Part shown: positions 17,716-26,739 of the stretch, piece after piece
How positions within the stretch are numbered: the first letter of the stretch is position 1
Layout: each line of letters starts with the position of its first letter
From: Novosphingobium sp. 32-60-15
Lineage (GTDB): Bacteria > Pseudomonadota > Alphaproteobacteria > Sphingomonadales > Sphingomonadaceae
Length of the DNA stretch: 64,000 nt
Assembly (NCBI RefSeq): GCF_002280675.1
Contig: NZ_NCEN01000006.1
Location: 62,001 to 126,000, forward strand
Direction of reading: 5' to 3'
Translations under genes and position numbers: made by a program
Notes under the pieces: model-generated
The model's database searches: none
Seen by the model: only the letters and a program-made list of their open reading frames with translations
What the model was told of the DNA's origin: nothing

Positions 17716-17725
17716 GCAATATTGC
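17716..17725. promoter_or_regulatory. Candidate operator palindrome upstream of astD
   Basis: The perfect 10-base palindrome GCAATATTGC sits in a short AT-rich patch (17698-17728) upstream of astD and directly after the selO stop. GCATTGCAATT nearby resembles half sites. A role in astD control is a guess from position. Confidence 0.25.
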
Positions 17726-17729
17726 TTTG

Positions 17730-19157
17730 TCAGACAGGCGCGTGGCCCTGTGGATGGGGCCTATCGCCCATCGCTTCGCCCATCCGCCGGATTGCTGCTA
17801 CCTTGGTATGAAGGGCTGACCAATCATCGGCTTCGGCAATCGGCTGCCAAATCGCTTCGACCTCGTCAATCAGCATCGTTTGTGGCGCATCATCAGCCCA
17901 ATAGGCATGGCTGGCATCGGTCGCGGTATACGGCGCGAGTGCTGCCTTCAGCGCTGCGCCTTCGGCCGTATCTGCAAACACCCCGCGCCCACCGCGATGG
18001 GCAAAGAAGAACGCGTCTGGCCCCGCGCCTTCAGCGGCCATCGCGGCCTCGCATGCGCCGATCAGCGCGGTGTCCTCTTCCAACCCGCGCGGCACAACCC
18101 CCAACCGCCAGCACCACCGCCGCGCCATGGCTTGCTGGTACAGTTCAGGATAGCGGTTCAGCGCCTCGATCAATGGCGCTGCTTCCACCAAAGACCGCAG
18201 CGCCACCGCCAATTGCCCGCAATTCCAATGAACCGCTTCAGGCTGGCGGCCATAAGCATAAAGCCCCTGATGATCGAAATAGGCCGCCGTAAAGCCCGGC
18301 TCCCACTTTGGCAGCCAGCGCCACGGCCCATAATCAAAACTTTCGCCGGTCACGTTCATGTTGTCCGAATTCAGCACGCCATGGACGAACCCTGCGACCA
18401 TGTAGCTCGCCGCCATATCGGCCATGCGTTCAATAACCTGGTTGAAAAACCGCACAGCCGGATGTGGCGCGTCAGGAATGGCAGCGCCGGGGAAATTGGT
18501 AAGGCAATAGGCGACCAGTTGCGCCATCTCGTCCTCAAGCTGCAACGCGCTTAGCCGTTGAAACGTGCCGATTCGGATGTGCCCATGGCTCAGCCGCACC
18601 ATCACCGCAGACCGTGTCGGCGAAGGTTCATCCCCGCGATACAGCGCTTCGCCGGTTTCGATCACGCTGAACGTGCGGCTGGTGTTAACCCCTTGTGCCG
18701 CAAGCATTTCGGTCGCCAAAATCTCGCGCATGGCGCCTTTCAGCGTCAGCCGCCCGTCACCCTGCCTGCTCCACGGTGTTTGCCCTGAACCTTTGGTGCC
18801 AAGGTCCATCAAGCGTCCGTCGCCATCCAGCATTTGCGCAAAGGTAAAGCCGCGCCCATCGCCAAGGTCCGGATTGTAAACGCGGAACTGGTGCCCGTGG
18901 TAACGCAGCGCCAGCGGCTCTGGCATATTATCGGGCAGGGGATCAAACCGGCCAAAGTGGCGCAGCCACTCCTCGTCGCTCAAATGATGCAGGCCAACGT
19001 CCGCCGCGGCACGGTCATTTCGCCAGCGCAGGCGGGTTTCGGGAAAGTCCGCTGCGCGCACCGGATCGCCTATCCAGTCTGCCAGCGCCATGATCCGGGG
19101 CGATGCGCGATAGATCGCGTCTTGCGGGAGCGGCTGCATCCCTGCAATAGTGGGCAT
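17730..19157 (-). CDS. selO: Protein adenylyltransferase SelO (YdiU)
   Basis: A 475-residue SelO-family pseudokinase, which transfers AMP to Ser, Thr or Tyr of target proteins in redox control. RYHGHQFRVYNPDLGDGR, then LGTKGSGQTPWSRQGDGRL and the TEMLAAQGVNTSRTFSVI segment are highly conserved. HGVLNSDNMNVTGESFDYGPW holds the catalytic Asp and the DFG-like metal site. Bacterial forms, like this one, have no C-terminal selenocysteine. I start at ATG 19157 (next ATG 19139). Divergent from the hydrolase at 19224. Confidence 0.93.
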   Translation of the reverse strand: MPTIAGMQPLPQDAIYRASPRIMALADWIGDPVRAADFPETRLRWRNDRAAADVGLHHLSDEEWLRHFGRFDPLPDNMPEPLALRYHGHQFRVYNPDLGDGRGFTFAQMLDGDGRLMDLGTKGSGQTPWSRQGDGRLTLKGAMREILATEMLAAQGVNTSRTFSVIETGEALYRGDEPSPTRSAVMVRLSHGHIRIGTFQRLSALQLEDEMAQLVAYCLTNFPGAAIPDAPHPAVRFFNQVIERMADMAASYMVAGFVHGVLNSDNMNVTGESFDYGPWRWLPKWEPGFTAAYFDHQGLYAYGRQPEAVHWNCGQLAVALRSLVEAAPLIEALNRYPELYQQAMARRWCWRLGVVPRGLEEDTALIGACEAAMAAEGAGPDAFFFAHRGGRGVFADTAEGAALKAALAPYTATDASHAYWADDAPQTMLIDEVEAIWQPIAEADDWSALHTKVAAIRRMGEAMGDRPHPQGHAPV

Positions 19158-19223
19158 AGCAAGGCCCGTCTGCAAGCGGGTTCGTTCAATCTTGGGCCAA
19201 ACAGAGGCGGTTTCACTACGATC

Positions 19224-20081
19224 ATGGCGGAATACGAAGATCGTTATTGGACCAGCGGCGACGGGCTGCGCCTGCATTTCCGGCTATATGACGGTGATTC
19301 CAGCCGTCCGCCGGTCATCTGCTTGCCCGGTCTCACGCGCAATGCCCGTGATTTTGAAGACCTCGCCGCGCGTCTTGCGGGAAGATGGCGCGTGCTGTGC
19401 CCTGAAATGCGCGGGCGCGGCGATAGCGATTATGCCAAAGATCCGATGACCTATCAGCCCCTGCAATACTTGCAGGATGTCGAAGCGCTGCTGGCGCAAG
19501 AGGGCATTGACCGGTTCGTAGCCGTGGGCACCTCGCTTGGCGGATTGTTGACGATGCTGCTGGCGATCAGCAACCCTGACCGGATCGCGGCGGCGGTTCT
19601 GAATGACATCGGCCCCGAACTTTCGGCAAGCGGCCTTGAACGGATTCGCGGCTACGTTGGCCAAGGGCGCAATTTTGAAACGTGGATGCATGCCGCGCGC
19701 GCGCTTCAGGAAAGCAGCGGCGATGTCTATCCCGATTGGGAAATCACCGATTGGCTGCGCTATGCCAAGCGTATCATGGCGCTTGGTACCGGCGGGCGCA
19801 TTGCGTTCGATTATGACATGAAGATTGCCGAGCCATTCGAAGAACCGCAAGGCGCGGCCCCGCAAGTGGATATGTGGCCGATGTATGATGCGCTGGCCAC
19901 GCGGCCCCTGCTGCTTTTGCGCGGCGAAACCTCGGACATTCTCGAAGCGCATGTTGCCGCCAAGATGGCCACGCGCCCCGGTGTTGAATTGCTCACGCTC
20001 CCCCGCATTGGCCACGCCCCCACGCTGGATGAGGCTGAATCGGTTGCCGCAATCGAACGATTGCTTGAACGCGTGGCATGA
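19224..20081 (+). CDS. Alpha/beta hydrolase
   Basis: A 285-residue alpha/beta-hydrolase-fold protein. CLPGLTRNARDF supplies the oxyanion-hole region, GTSLGG (102-107) the nucleophile Ser104, and IGHAPTLDE the catalytic His. Substrate not predictable. The start is the ATG 67 bases from the divergent selO start. Its stop overlaps the next gene (ATGA), so it is co-expressed with a glycosyltransferase. Confidence 0.85.
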   Translation: MAEYEDRYWTSGDGLRLHFRLYDGDSSRPPVICLPGLTRNARDFEDLAARLAGRWRVLCPEMRGRGDSDYAKDPMTYQPLQYLQDVEALLAQEGIDRFVAVGTSLGGLLTMLLAISNPDRIAAAVLNDIGPELSASGLERIRGYVGQGRNFETWMHAARALQESSGDVYPDWEITDWLRYAKRIMALGTGGRIAFDYDMKIAEPFEEPQGAAPQVDMWPMYDALATRPLLLLRGETSDILEAHVAAKMATRPGVELLTLPRIGHAPTLDEAESVAAIERLLERVA

Positions 20082-21232
20082 AGTCGGTTGCAAAGGGTGC
20101 GCCGATCAAGGTGCTCCACCTTCATTCCACGTTTGATGCAGGCGGCAAGGAACGCCGCGCTGTCGCATTGATGAACCGCTTTCATCGCGGGGTGGAACAT
20201 CACATCGTCTCGGCCCAGCCCGGCGCGATGGGGGCAAAGGGCCTGATTGATAAGCGCGTTGCGGCCTATTTCCCGTTCGGCTTCCCGCCGCTTGCCGGAA
20301 AACTGCGCATCGCCCGCCTGCAAAAGCTTGCGCGCGCCATGCAGGGTTTCGATCTGGTCCTGACATACAACTGGGGGGCAATGGACGCGGTGTTTGCCCA
20401 TGCCGTCTTCGGCCCGACCATGGGTCTGGCCCCGCTGATCCATCACGAAGACGGCTTTAATGCCGATGAAGCAGGCGGTCTGAAGCGCAGCCGTAATTGG
20501 TACCGGATGGTCGCTTTGTCCCGCGCCTCGGCTTTGGTGGTGCCCTCGCGCCAGTTGGAAGAGATCGCGCTCAAGACGTGGCGACAGCCCGCTGCGCGCG
20601 TCCACCGCATCGCCAATGGCATTGAAACCAGCGCTTACGGGCGCAAGCCTCGCCCCGACGTTCTGCCCCGCGTGGTCAAGCGTGCGGGCGAAAAGTGGGT
20701 TGGCACATTGGCGGGCCTGCGCGCGGTAAAAAACCTGCCGCGCCTTGTCCGCGCCATGCAGGGCCTTCCGCCTGAATGGCATCTTGTGATCCTGGGCGAA
20801 GGGCCCGAGCGTGAGGCAATTCTGGCCGAAGCCACACGCCTTGAAATTGGCCACCGCGTCCATTTGCCCGGTCACGTCGCCGATCCTGCTGCTGCCATTG
20901 GCCTGTTCGATGTGTTTGCATTGTCATCGGACAGTGAACAGGCCCCCCTTTCGGTCCTTGAAGCGATGGCGGCGGGCCTGCCTGTCGCCAGCCCCGCCGT
21001 GGGCGATATTGCGGAAATGGTCAGCGAACCCAACCGGCCCTTTATCAGTGCTCCCGGCGATGACGCCGCCCTTGCCAATGCCATCGCGGCGCTTGCGTCG
21101 GATGACCTTCAACGCCGCCGCATTGGCGATGCCAACCGCATTCGTGCCCGCGACCATTATGATGAAACCGTGATGGCGCGCCACTATGCCGCGCTCTATG
21201 CGCGGGCTATGGGGCGGGCCTCGTTCCCGTGA
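20078..21232 (+). CDS. Glycosyltransferase family 4 protein
   Basis: A 384-residue GT4-like enzyme. N-terminal LHLHSTFDAGGKERR is the acceptor-domain loop typical of GT4. The C-terminal domain has ILGEGPEREAI and SEQAPLSVLEAMAAGLPVAS, the nucleotide-sugar-binding EX7E region. It would transfer a sugar to a surface glycan or lipid. Coupled to the hydrolase by ATGA overlap. No polysaccharide cluster surrounds it, so the product is unknown. Confidence 0.85.
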   Translation: MKSVAKGAPIKVLHLHSTFDAGGKERRAVALMNRFHRGVEHHIVSAQPGAMGAKGLIDKRVAAYFPFGFPPLAGKLRIARLQKLARAMQGFDLVLTYNWGAMDAVFAHAVFGPTMGLAPLIHHEDGFNADEAGGLKRSRNWYRMVALSRASALVVPSRQLEEIALKTWRQPAARVHRIANGIETSAYGRKPRPDVLPRVVKRAGEKWVGTLAGLRAVKNLPRLVRAMQGLPPEWHLVILGEGPEREAILAEATRLEIGHRVHLPGHVADPAAAIGLFDVFALSSDSEQAPLSVLEAMAAGLPVASPAVGDIAEMVSEPNRPFISAPGDDAALANAIAALASDDLQRRRIGDANRIRARDHYDETVMARHYAALYARAMGRASFP

Positions 21233-21360
21233 TCTTCTTCACCCAGGGTTCACGCAAGGATCGTACAGAATCAATTCCGTTGAAAAGGCGGTCCCATCCG
21301 CTAAACAGCGCGCCAGACAAACGCTAGCAATCTTCATCCGCACTATTTGAAAGCGCTGAC

Positions 21361-22131
21361 TTGGCTCTCCGTCCTGATCGTCCGCAGTCCTCTCCTGATC
21401 AACTCCCGGCCCGCGATGATGGGCGAGGGGGGGCGTCTGGTGGTGATGCTTTCCTGCGCGAAGTTGATGATGCGCTGCGTGAAGACCAGGTGTTCACCGC
21501 GCTGCAACGCTATGGCAAACCTGTCGGTGCGCTGATTGTGGCGGGCTTGCTCGGGCTGGCCGGTTGGCTTTGGTATCAAAACCACACCAATACCGTGGCG
21601 GGTGAACAAGGTGAAGTGCTCACCAAAGCGCTTGATCAACTGGAAGCGCGCAACCTCAAAGGCGCGACAACCGAACTTGCCCCGCTGGCCAAGGACAGTG
21701 GCGCTGGCTACCGCGCCTCGGCCAAATTGCTCGAAGCCGGCATTCTGGCTGAACAGAGCAAGACTGACGAAGCTGCCAAAGCGTTCGCCGCTGTCGCCGC
21801 AGATGTAGATGCCCCGCAGGCCTACCGCGATCTCGCCTCGATCCGCGAAGTGGCGCTGACGTTTGACAAGATCGGCCCCGAAAAGGTGGTCGAGCGCCTG
21901 AAGCCTCTTGCTGTCCCGGGTAACGCCTGGTTTGCCAATGCCGCAGAAGTTGTGGGAACGGCTTATCTCAAGCAAGGCAAGAATGATCTGGCAGGCGCGC
22001 TGTTTGCGCAGATTGCCAAGGACAAGACCGCACCTGATTCACTGCGCCGCCGTGCCCGCCAGATGGCTGGCCTGCTTGGCGTCGACGCCGTTGAAGACCC
22101 GAGCGAGACCTCGCTGCCAGCGGTACAATGA
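21361..22131 (+). CDS. YfgM-like membrane-anchored TPR protein
   Basis: A 256-residue protein with a conserved cytoplasmic N-terminus (FLREVDDALREDQ), one membrane helix at about 57-75, and a periplasmic helical tail with TPR-like repeats. This is the YfgM/Tetratricopeptide-like family linked to the SecYEG–PpiD chaperone network and often encoded before bamB, as here. The only in-frame start for the conserved region is TTG 21361 or another weak codon, so the start is uncertain. The stop overlaps the bamB start. Confidence 0.8.
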   Translation: MALRPDRPQSSPDQLPARDDGRGGASGGDAFLREVDDALREDQVFTALQRYGKPVGALIVAGLLGLAGWLWYQNHTNTVAGEQGEVLTKALDQLEARNLKGATTELAPLAKDSGAGYRASAKLLEAGILAEQSKTDEAAKAFAAVAADVDAPQAYRDLASIREVALTFDKIGPEKVVERLKPLAVPGNAWFANAAEVVGTAYLKQGKNDLAGALFAQIAKDKTAPDSLRRRARQMAGLLGVDAVEDPSETSLPAVQ

Positions 22132-23498
22132 ACACGCAAGGACGACACGCCATGAAGTCTACACCCACCCTTCGCCGCGCCACTGTCGCCAGTGCTCTGG
22201 TCCTCGCGCTCGCTTTGGGCAGCTGCGGCATTATCGGCGGCAAGGACAAGGTCAAGACCACCCCGACCATCGGCCAGCGCACCCCGATCCTGTCCAAGAT
22301 CGAAGCAGGCACCAAAGTTGACGAGACGATCGGCCTGACGCAAGTCGTCCTGCCCTTGCCCGAAGTGAACGCTGATTTCGCCCAAGGCGGCGGCAATGCC
22401 AGCAAATCTTACGGCCACGTTGCGCTGGGCACTTCGCCCACCAAGGCGTGGAGCGTCGGCATCAAAGGCTCATCTTCCTCGCGGCGTCTTGCGGCTTCAC
22501 CCGTTGTCGGTGGCGGCAAACTGTTTGCGATGGACACAGACGGCATGGTCCACGCATTCGATGCCGCAACCGGTGCGCGCGCATGGACCACGTCGGTCGA
22601 GGCTGAAAAGCAGAACTCGGGTTCATCCTTCGGCGGCGGCGCTGCTTATGATGAAGGCCTTGTCTACGTAACGAATGGCGTGGGCGAAGTCGCCGCGCTT
22701 GATGCTGCCAACGGCGCTATCAAATGGCGCGTAAAGCCTGCTGGTCCATTGCGCGGTTTCCCCACGGTTGCCTTTGGCCAGGTGATGGTGATGACGCAGG
22801 ACAACCAGATCCTTGCGCTCAACGCCACCGATGGCGCGGTGCTTTGGAATGAAAACGCCTCTGTCGGCCAGACCAACGTGTTCGGCGTGGCCGCCCCTGC
22901 CGCTGGCCAAGGCACCATCGTTGCGGGTTATTCCTCGGGCGAACTGGTTGCTTACCGCTATGAAAACGGCCGTCAGTTGTGGGCCGATGCCCTGGCCCGC
23001 ACCAGCATCGCCACCAGCGTTTCGACGCTGACCGATGTTGATGCCGATCCCATCATTGAACGTGGCCGCGTTTATGCCTTGGGGCAGGGTGGACGCATGG
23101 CAGCTTATGAACTGGTCACCGGCCAGCGCATCTGGGAACTGAACCTTGCGGGCATTTCCACCCCCGCCATCGCGGGTGACTGGATCTTTACGCTGACGGA
23201 TGAAGGCAAGCTGCTGTGCATTGCCAAGGCCAACGGCAAAGTCCGCTGGATGACCGAGCTTCAGCGTTTCAAGAACGAAAAGAAAAAGAAGAACCCGATC
23301 TTCTGGACCGGTCCCGTCCTTGCGGGCAACCGCCTGTGGGTGGCCAATTCGCGCGGCGAAGTGATGAGCGCATCGGTCACTGACGGCACGGTAAGCAAAT
23401 TCACCAACCTCGGCTCTGCTATCAGCCTCGCTCCGATCGTGGCCAACCAGACGCTTTACATCCTTGACGACGGCGGCAAAATCACCGCGTTCCGTTAA
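22128..23498 (+). CDS. bamB: Outer membrane assembly lipoprotein BamB (PQQ-type beta-propeller)
   Basis: A 456-residue lipoprotein with lipobox ALGSC (about Cys34 from this start). It has repeated beta-propeller blades with A-D-x-G-x-W/L motifs (FDAATGARAW, LDAANGAIKW, LNATDGAVLW). BamB helps the BAM complex insert beta-barrel proteins. ATGA overlap with the YfgM-like gene; a second ATG at 22152 is also possible. In related genomes der usually follows; here it does not. Confidence 0.9.
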   Translation: MNTQGRHAMKSTPTLRRATVASALVLALALGSCGIIGGKDKVKTTPTIGQRTPILSKIEAGTKVDETIGLTQVVLPLPEVNADFAQGGGNASKSYGHVALGTSPTKAWSVGIKGSSSSRRLAASPVVGGGKLFAMDTDGMVHAFDAATGARAWTTSVEAEKQNSGSSFGGGAAYDEGLVYVTNGVGEVAALDAANGAIKWRVKPAGPLRGFPTVAFGQVMVMTQDNQILALNATDGAVLWNENASVGQTNVFGVAAPAAGQGTIVAGYSSGELVAYRYENGRQLWADALARTSIATSVSTLTDVDADPIIERGRVYALGQGGRMAAYELVTGQRIWELNLAGISTPAIAGDWIFTLTDEGKLLCIAKANGKVRWMTELQRFKNEKKKKNPIFWTGPVLAGNRLWVANSRGEVMSASVTDGTVSKFTNLGSAISLAPIVANQTLYILDDGGKITAFR

Positions 23499-23521
23499 GA
23501 CGAGAACAGCCCACCCCCGCC

Positions 23522-23541
23522 CCCTCCCGTAAACGGGAGGG
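23522..23541. repeat. GC-rich palindromic unit, copy 1
   Basis: CCCTCCCG (23522-23529) and CGGGAGGG (23534-23541) form a perfect 8-bp hairpin after bamB, with no T tract. A near-identical core recurs at 44696-44717. It may act as a repeated extragenic palindrome or a weak terminator. Confidence 0.55.
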
Positions 23542-23650
23542 AGCGAGACTTAATGAGCCATTGGCGAATTTGGTCGCAGCGGGGTGGGCATTCTGCCGCT
23601 CAACACATCACAACGGATTGCTAACCGTTTCAGGCTAAGCAGGGCCCGTC

Positions 23651-24985
23651 ATGACCACGCGCCCCTCTCCTCCGCCATCCGATGTCTCCGCAGGCGTCGG
23701 CATTGCCGGCCTTGTCGGCCTTGCCTTCTGGGTGCTGGTGTGCCGCTACTGGCCTGCGATTGGCGAGGCTTTCGGATTGCCCGGTCCGCGTGAGGTCATG
23801 GACGGCCCTGCCGCTGCCATGGCCGCGATGGTGTTTTCAGGTGCAGGCATGGTCGGCTGGTCGCTGCTGGTGGACAAAGTCCACCGCCGTCCTTCCACCG
23901 GCATAGATTGGTCATCCCCGCGCCCCTTGCGCGATGTTGTCGATATTTCGATCACCAAAATCGCCGGGCTGTGGGCCACCTGGGCGTTGATCGGCTTCGC
24001 TTATTGCATCGCCCGCTGGTACTGGCGCGGGCAATATGTTTTCGCGATGGAAGTGCTGGAAAGCGCTGTTCCGTTCCTGTTTCTGGGTGCCATTCCTTAT
24101 GTCCTCTGGCTGGACCGGGTACTGGTAAACCCGCGGGACGGCGCATGGCACTTTGGCGCAATGCTGATCGGCCGCGAACCTTGGGATGCTGCCGAAGTAA
24201 AGCGCCACTGGTTGTCGTGGGCGGTGAAGGGCTTCTTCTGCGCCTTCATGATTTCCATCGTCCCCGGCGGGTTTGGCGCGGTGGTGCGCTATGACTGGGC
24301 TTCGGTCACGCACGATCCCGTCGCGCTGGCCATACTGCTCATCGAAACGATGTTCATGGTTGATGTGCAGATCGCCATGGTTGGCTATCTTCTCACCTGC
24401 AAGCCGCTGGATTCGCAAATCCGCTCGGCCAATCCGCACCTTGGCGCATGGGTTGCGGCGCTGATCTGCTATCCCCCGTTCATTCTGATGGGCGAAGGCG
24501 ATGTGCTGGATTACCGCCACAATGGCGCTGAATGGATGTACTGGCTGCAAGGCCACGATACGCTGCTGTGGCTATGGGCAGGCGCGCTGGTGTTCCTGAC
24601 CGCCGTCTATGCCTGGGCGACGGTTGCATTCGGTCTGCGCTTCTCAAACCTGACCTATCGCGGTGTCCTGACAAACGGGCCTTATGCCTTCACCCGCCAC
24701 CCGGCCTATCTGTCGAAGAACACTTATTGGTGGCTGGCATCGCTGCCGTTCCTTGTCACCAGCGGGTCAATGGTGGATGCCATCCGCAATACGGTCATCC
24801 TCGGGCTTGTCAGCGCGATCTATTACTGGCGCGCGCGTACCGAAGAAAAGCACTTGCTGGCCGAAGATGCCAAGTACCGCGAATACCATGCGTGGATGGA
24901 CGAGCACGGTCCCATCACGCGTGTGCTGCGCCGACTGTCAAAAGCGGTAACGTCACACCGGCCAGTCATCCAGCCAGCCGAGTAA
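23651..24985 (+). CDS. Integral membrane protein with C-terminal isoprenylcysteine methyltransferase-like domain
   Basis: A 444-residue polytopic protein. The last quarter carries the ICMT/PEMT-type signature: NGPYAFTRHPAYLSKNTYWW followed by RARTEEKHLLAEDAKYREY, where family members bind SAM and a membrane substrate. The N-terminal ~300 residues add several membrane helices, so it is about twice the size of single-domain ICMT proteins. Substrate unknown; phospholipid or isoprenoid methylation are family possibilities. Stand-alone gene. Confidence 0.75.
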   Translation: MTTRPSPPPSDVSAGVGIAGLVGLAFWVLVCRYWPAIGEAFGLPGPREVMDGPAAAMAAMVFSGAGMVGWSLLVDKVHRRPSTGIDWSSPRPLRDVVDISITKIAGLWATWALIGFAYCIARWYWRGQYVFAMEVLESAVPFLFLGAIPYVLWLDRVLVNPRDGAWHFGAMLIGREPWDAAEVKRHWLSWAVKGFFCAFMISIVPGGFGAVVRYDWASVTHDPVALAILLIETMFMVDVQIAMVGYLLTCKPLDSQIRSANPHLGAWVAALICYPPFILMGEGDVLDYRHNGAEWMYWLQGHDTLLWLWAGALVFLTAVYAWATVAFGLRFSNLTYRGVLTNGPYAFTRHPAYLSKNTYWWLASLPFLVTSGSMVDAIRNTVILGLVSAIYYWRARTEEKHLLAEDAKYREYHAWMDEHGPITRVLRRLSKAVTSHRPVIQPAE

Positions 24986-24987
24986 GG

Positions 24988-25287
24988 TCAGACAGCGACG
25001 CCCTCGTCGCTTTCAAACACGCGTATGTCACGTTCACTCAGGCCAAGGGTGGCGCGTTCCTGCGCCCACACCTTCATGTGGTCGGTCTGGAAATGGGCAT
25101 CCAGCGCCGCGCAGTCCCGCCACTTTTCGGCAACGCGCACCAGCCCTGCATCAACCATATCACGCGAATAGGCATAGAGGATGCAGCCGTCTTCTGCCCG
25201 CGTGGCCGCGATCACTTTTGCCATCATTGGCAGGGCGGCTTCAAAACTTTCCAGCGGAAGGCGGAAGCTGCCCAGCACGATAATCAT
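24988..25287 (-). CDS. Antibiotic biosynthesis monooxygenase-like (ABM) protein
   Basis: A 99-residue ABM-domain protein of the YgiN/quinol-monooxygenase-like type. It has MIIVLGSFRLPLESF at the start, AEDGCILYAYSRD in the middle and EKWRDCAALDAHFQTDHM with the conserved family His. Its ATG overlaps the gshA stop (ATGA), so the two are co-translated. The role may be quinone redox or a small-molecule oxidation; unknown. Confidence 0.8.
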   Translation of the reverse strand: MIIVLGSFRLPLESFEAALPMMAKVIAATRAEDGCILYAYSRDMVDAGLVRVAEKWRDCAALDAHFQTDHMKVWAQERATLGLSERDIRVFESDEGVAV

Positions 25288-26660
25288 CAGAAACTTTTTT
25301 CCGCGTAAATCCGCGAAAGATCGCCGCCCCATTCGCCGTTGTACAAGTTTAGCAAACGCTCAGCCGGGGTCAGACCGCTTGAAACAATCTCGTCGAGCGG
25401 CTGAAGATATCCGGTTTCATTGTCCCCTGCATCGTTCAGGCGGTTGCGCGCGGAAAGCCCGCTGCGGGAAATGGCCAGAACCTCTGCCGCAATGTCGCGC
25501 AACTTTCCGCCACCCGGCAGAGCAGCGTCCAGCCCCAGCTTGGGCACTTCTGCGCGCAATTTCTCGCGCCCGTCCATGTCCCAATCCTTCACCAGATCCC
25601 ACGCTGCATCCAGCGCTGTCTGGTCATACAGCAGGCCTACCCACAGCGCAGGCAGTGCGCAAATCCGGTTCCAAGGCCCACCATCTGCCCCGCGCATTTC
25701 AAGGAACGACTTCAGCCGCACTTCGGGAAACGCGGTTGAGAGATGATCGACCCAGTCCGATGCCTTGGGCTTTTCTCCCGGCAAAACCGAAAGCTTGCCA
25801 TCAAGGAAGTCACGGAAAGAAAGCCCCGAGGCGTCGATATATTTGCCATCGCGGTAAACAAAATACATCGGCACATCGAGCATGTAGTCCACATACCGTT
25901 CGTACCCGAAGTCTTCATCGAACACGAATGACAGCATCCCCGTGCGCGCAGGATCGGTATCGGTCCAGATGTGGCTGCGATAGGACAGCAGGCCGTTGGG
26001 CTTGCCTTCAAGGAACGGGGAATTGGCAAACAGCGCCGTCGCCAACGGCTGCAAGGCCAGACTGGTGCGGAACTTCTTCACCATGTCAGCCTCGCTCGAA
26101 TAGTCGAGGTTGACCTGGATGGTACAAGTCCGGAGCATCATGTCGAGGCCCATCGATCCCACGCGCGGCATGTGCCGCAGCATGATGTCATAACGGCCCT
26201 TGGGCATCACAGGCAGCTCTTCGCGGGTCTTGTCCGGCCACAGGCCCAGACCCAGATAGCCCAATCCCAGCTTGTCGCCGATGGTCTTTACTTGCGCCAG
26301 ATGCCGCCCGGTTTCCGCACAGGTCTGATGCAGGTTTTCCAGTGGTGCGCCTGAAAGTTCCAGTTGTCCCGCAGGTTCAAGGCTGATCGCGCCGTCAGGC
26401 CCGCTCATCGCAATGACATTGCCGCCTTCCAGCACCGGTTCCCAGCCGAACTCGGTCATCGCCATCAACAGATCGCGAATCCCGCCCTGTTCCGTGTAGG
26501 AAGGCGCGCGCCGGTCAGCCGTGCGATAGACGAACTTCTCATGCTCGGTGCCGATGCGCCAGCGTTCAGCGGGCTTTTCACCCTTCTGCATGGGCGCGAC
26601 CAACATGTCGCGGTTCTCGATGATAGGATCGTTGCGATCTGAAACTTGCCGCGTGCTCAT
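25287..26660 (-). CDS. gshA: Glutamate–cysteine ligase, plant/alphaproteobacterial type
   Basis: A 457-residue GCS2-family ligase catalysing ATP-dependent gamma-glutamylcysteine formation, the first step of glutathione synthesis. IGTEHEKFVY binds substrate and metal. TCTIQVNLDYSSEADMVKKF, SHIWTDTDPARTG and the C-terminal LNLYNGEWGGDL are typical. The start ATG 26660 gives the standard length; a frame extension to 26831 was rejected. Followed by the ABM gene in overlap. gshB is not in view. Confidence 0.95.
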   Translation of the reverse strand: MSTRQVSDRNDPIIENRDMLVAPMQKGEKPAERWRIGTEHEKFVYRTADRRAPSYTEQGGIRDLLMAMTEFGWEPVLEGGNVIAMSGPDGAISLEPAGQLELSGAPLENLHQTCAETGRHLAQVKTIGDKLGLGYLGLGLWPDKTREELPVMPKGRYDIMLRHMPRVGSMGLDMMLRTCTIQVNLDYSSEADMVKKFRTSLALQPLATALFANSPFLEGKPNGLLSYRSHIWTDTDPARTGMLSFVFDEDFGYERYVDYMLDVPMYFVYRDGKYIDASGLSFRDFLDGKLSVLPGEKPKASDWVDHLSTAFPEVRLKSFLEMRGADGGPWNRICALPALWVGLLYDQTALDAAWDLVKDWDMDGREKLRAEVPKLGLDAALPGGGKLRDIAAEVLAISRSGLSARNRLNDAGDNETGYLQPLDEIVSSGLTPAERLLNLYNGEWGGDLSRIYAEKSF

Positions 26661-26739
26661 GGCCGTTGCCGATAATGCCCCGCAAGGCTTTAGACCAGCA
26701 GAATTCTTGGGAATGACCATTGCGCCATTGGCGGCAATT

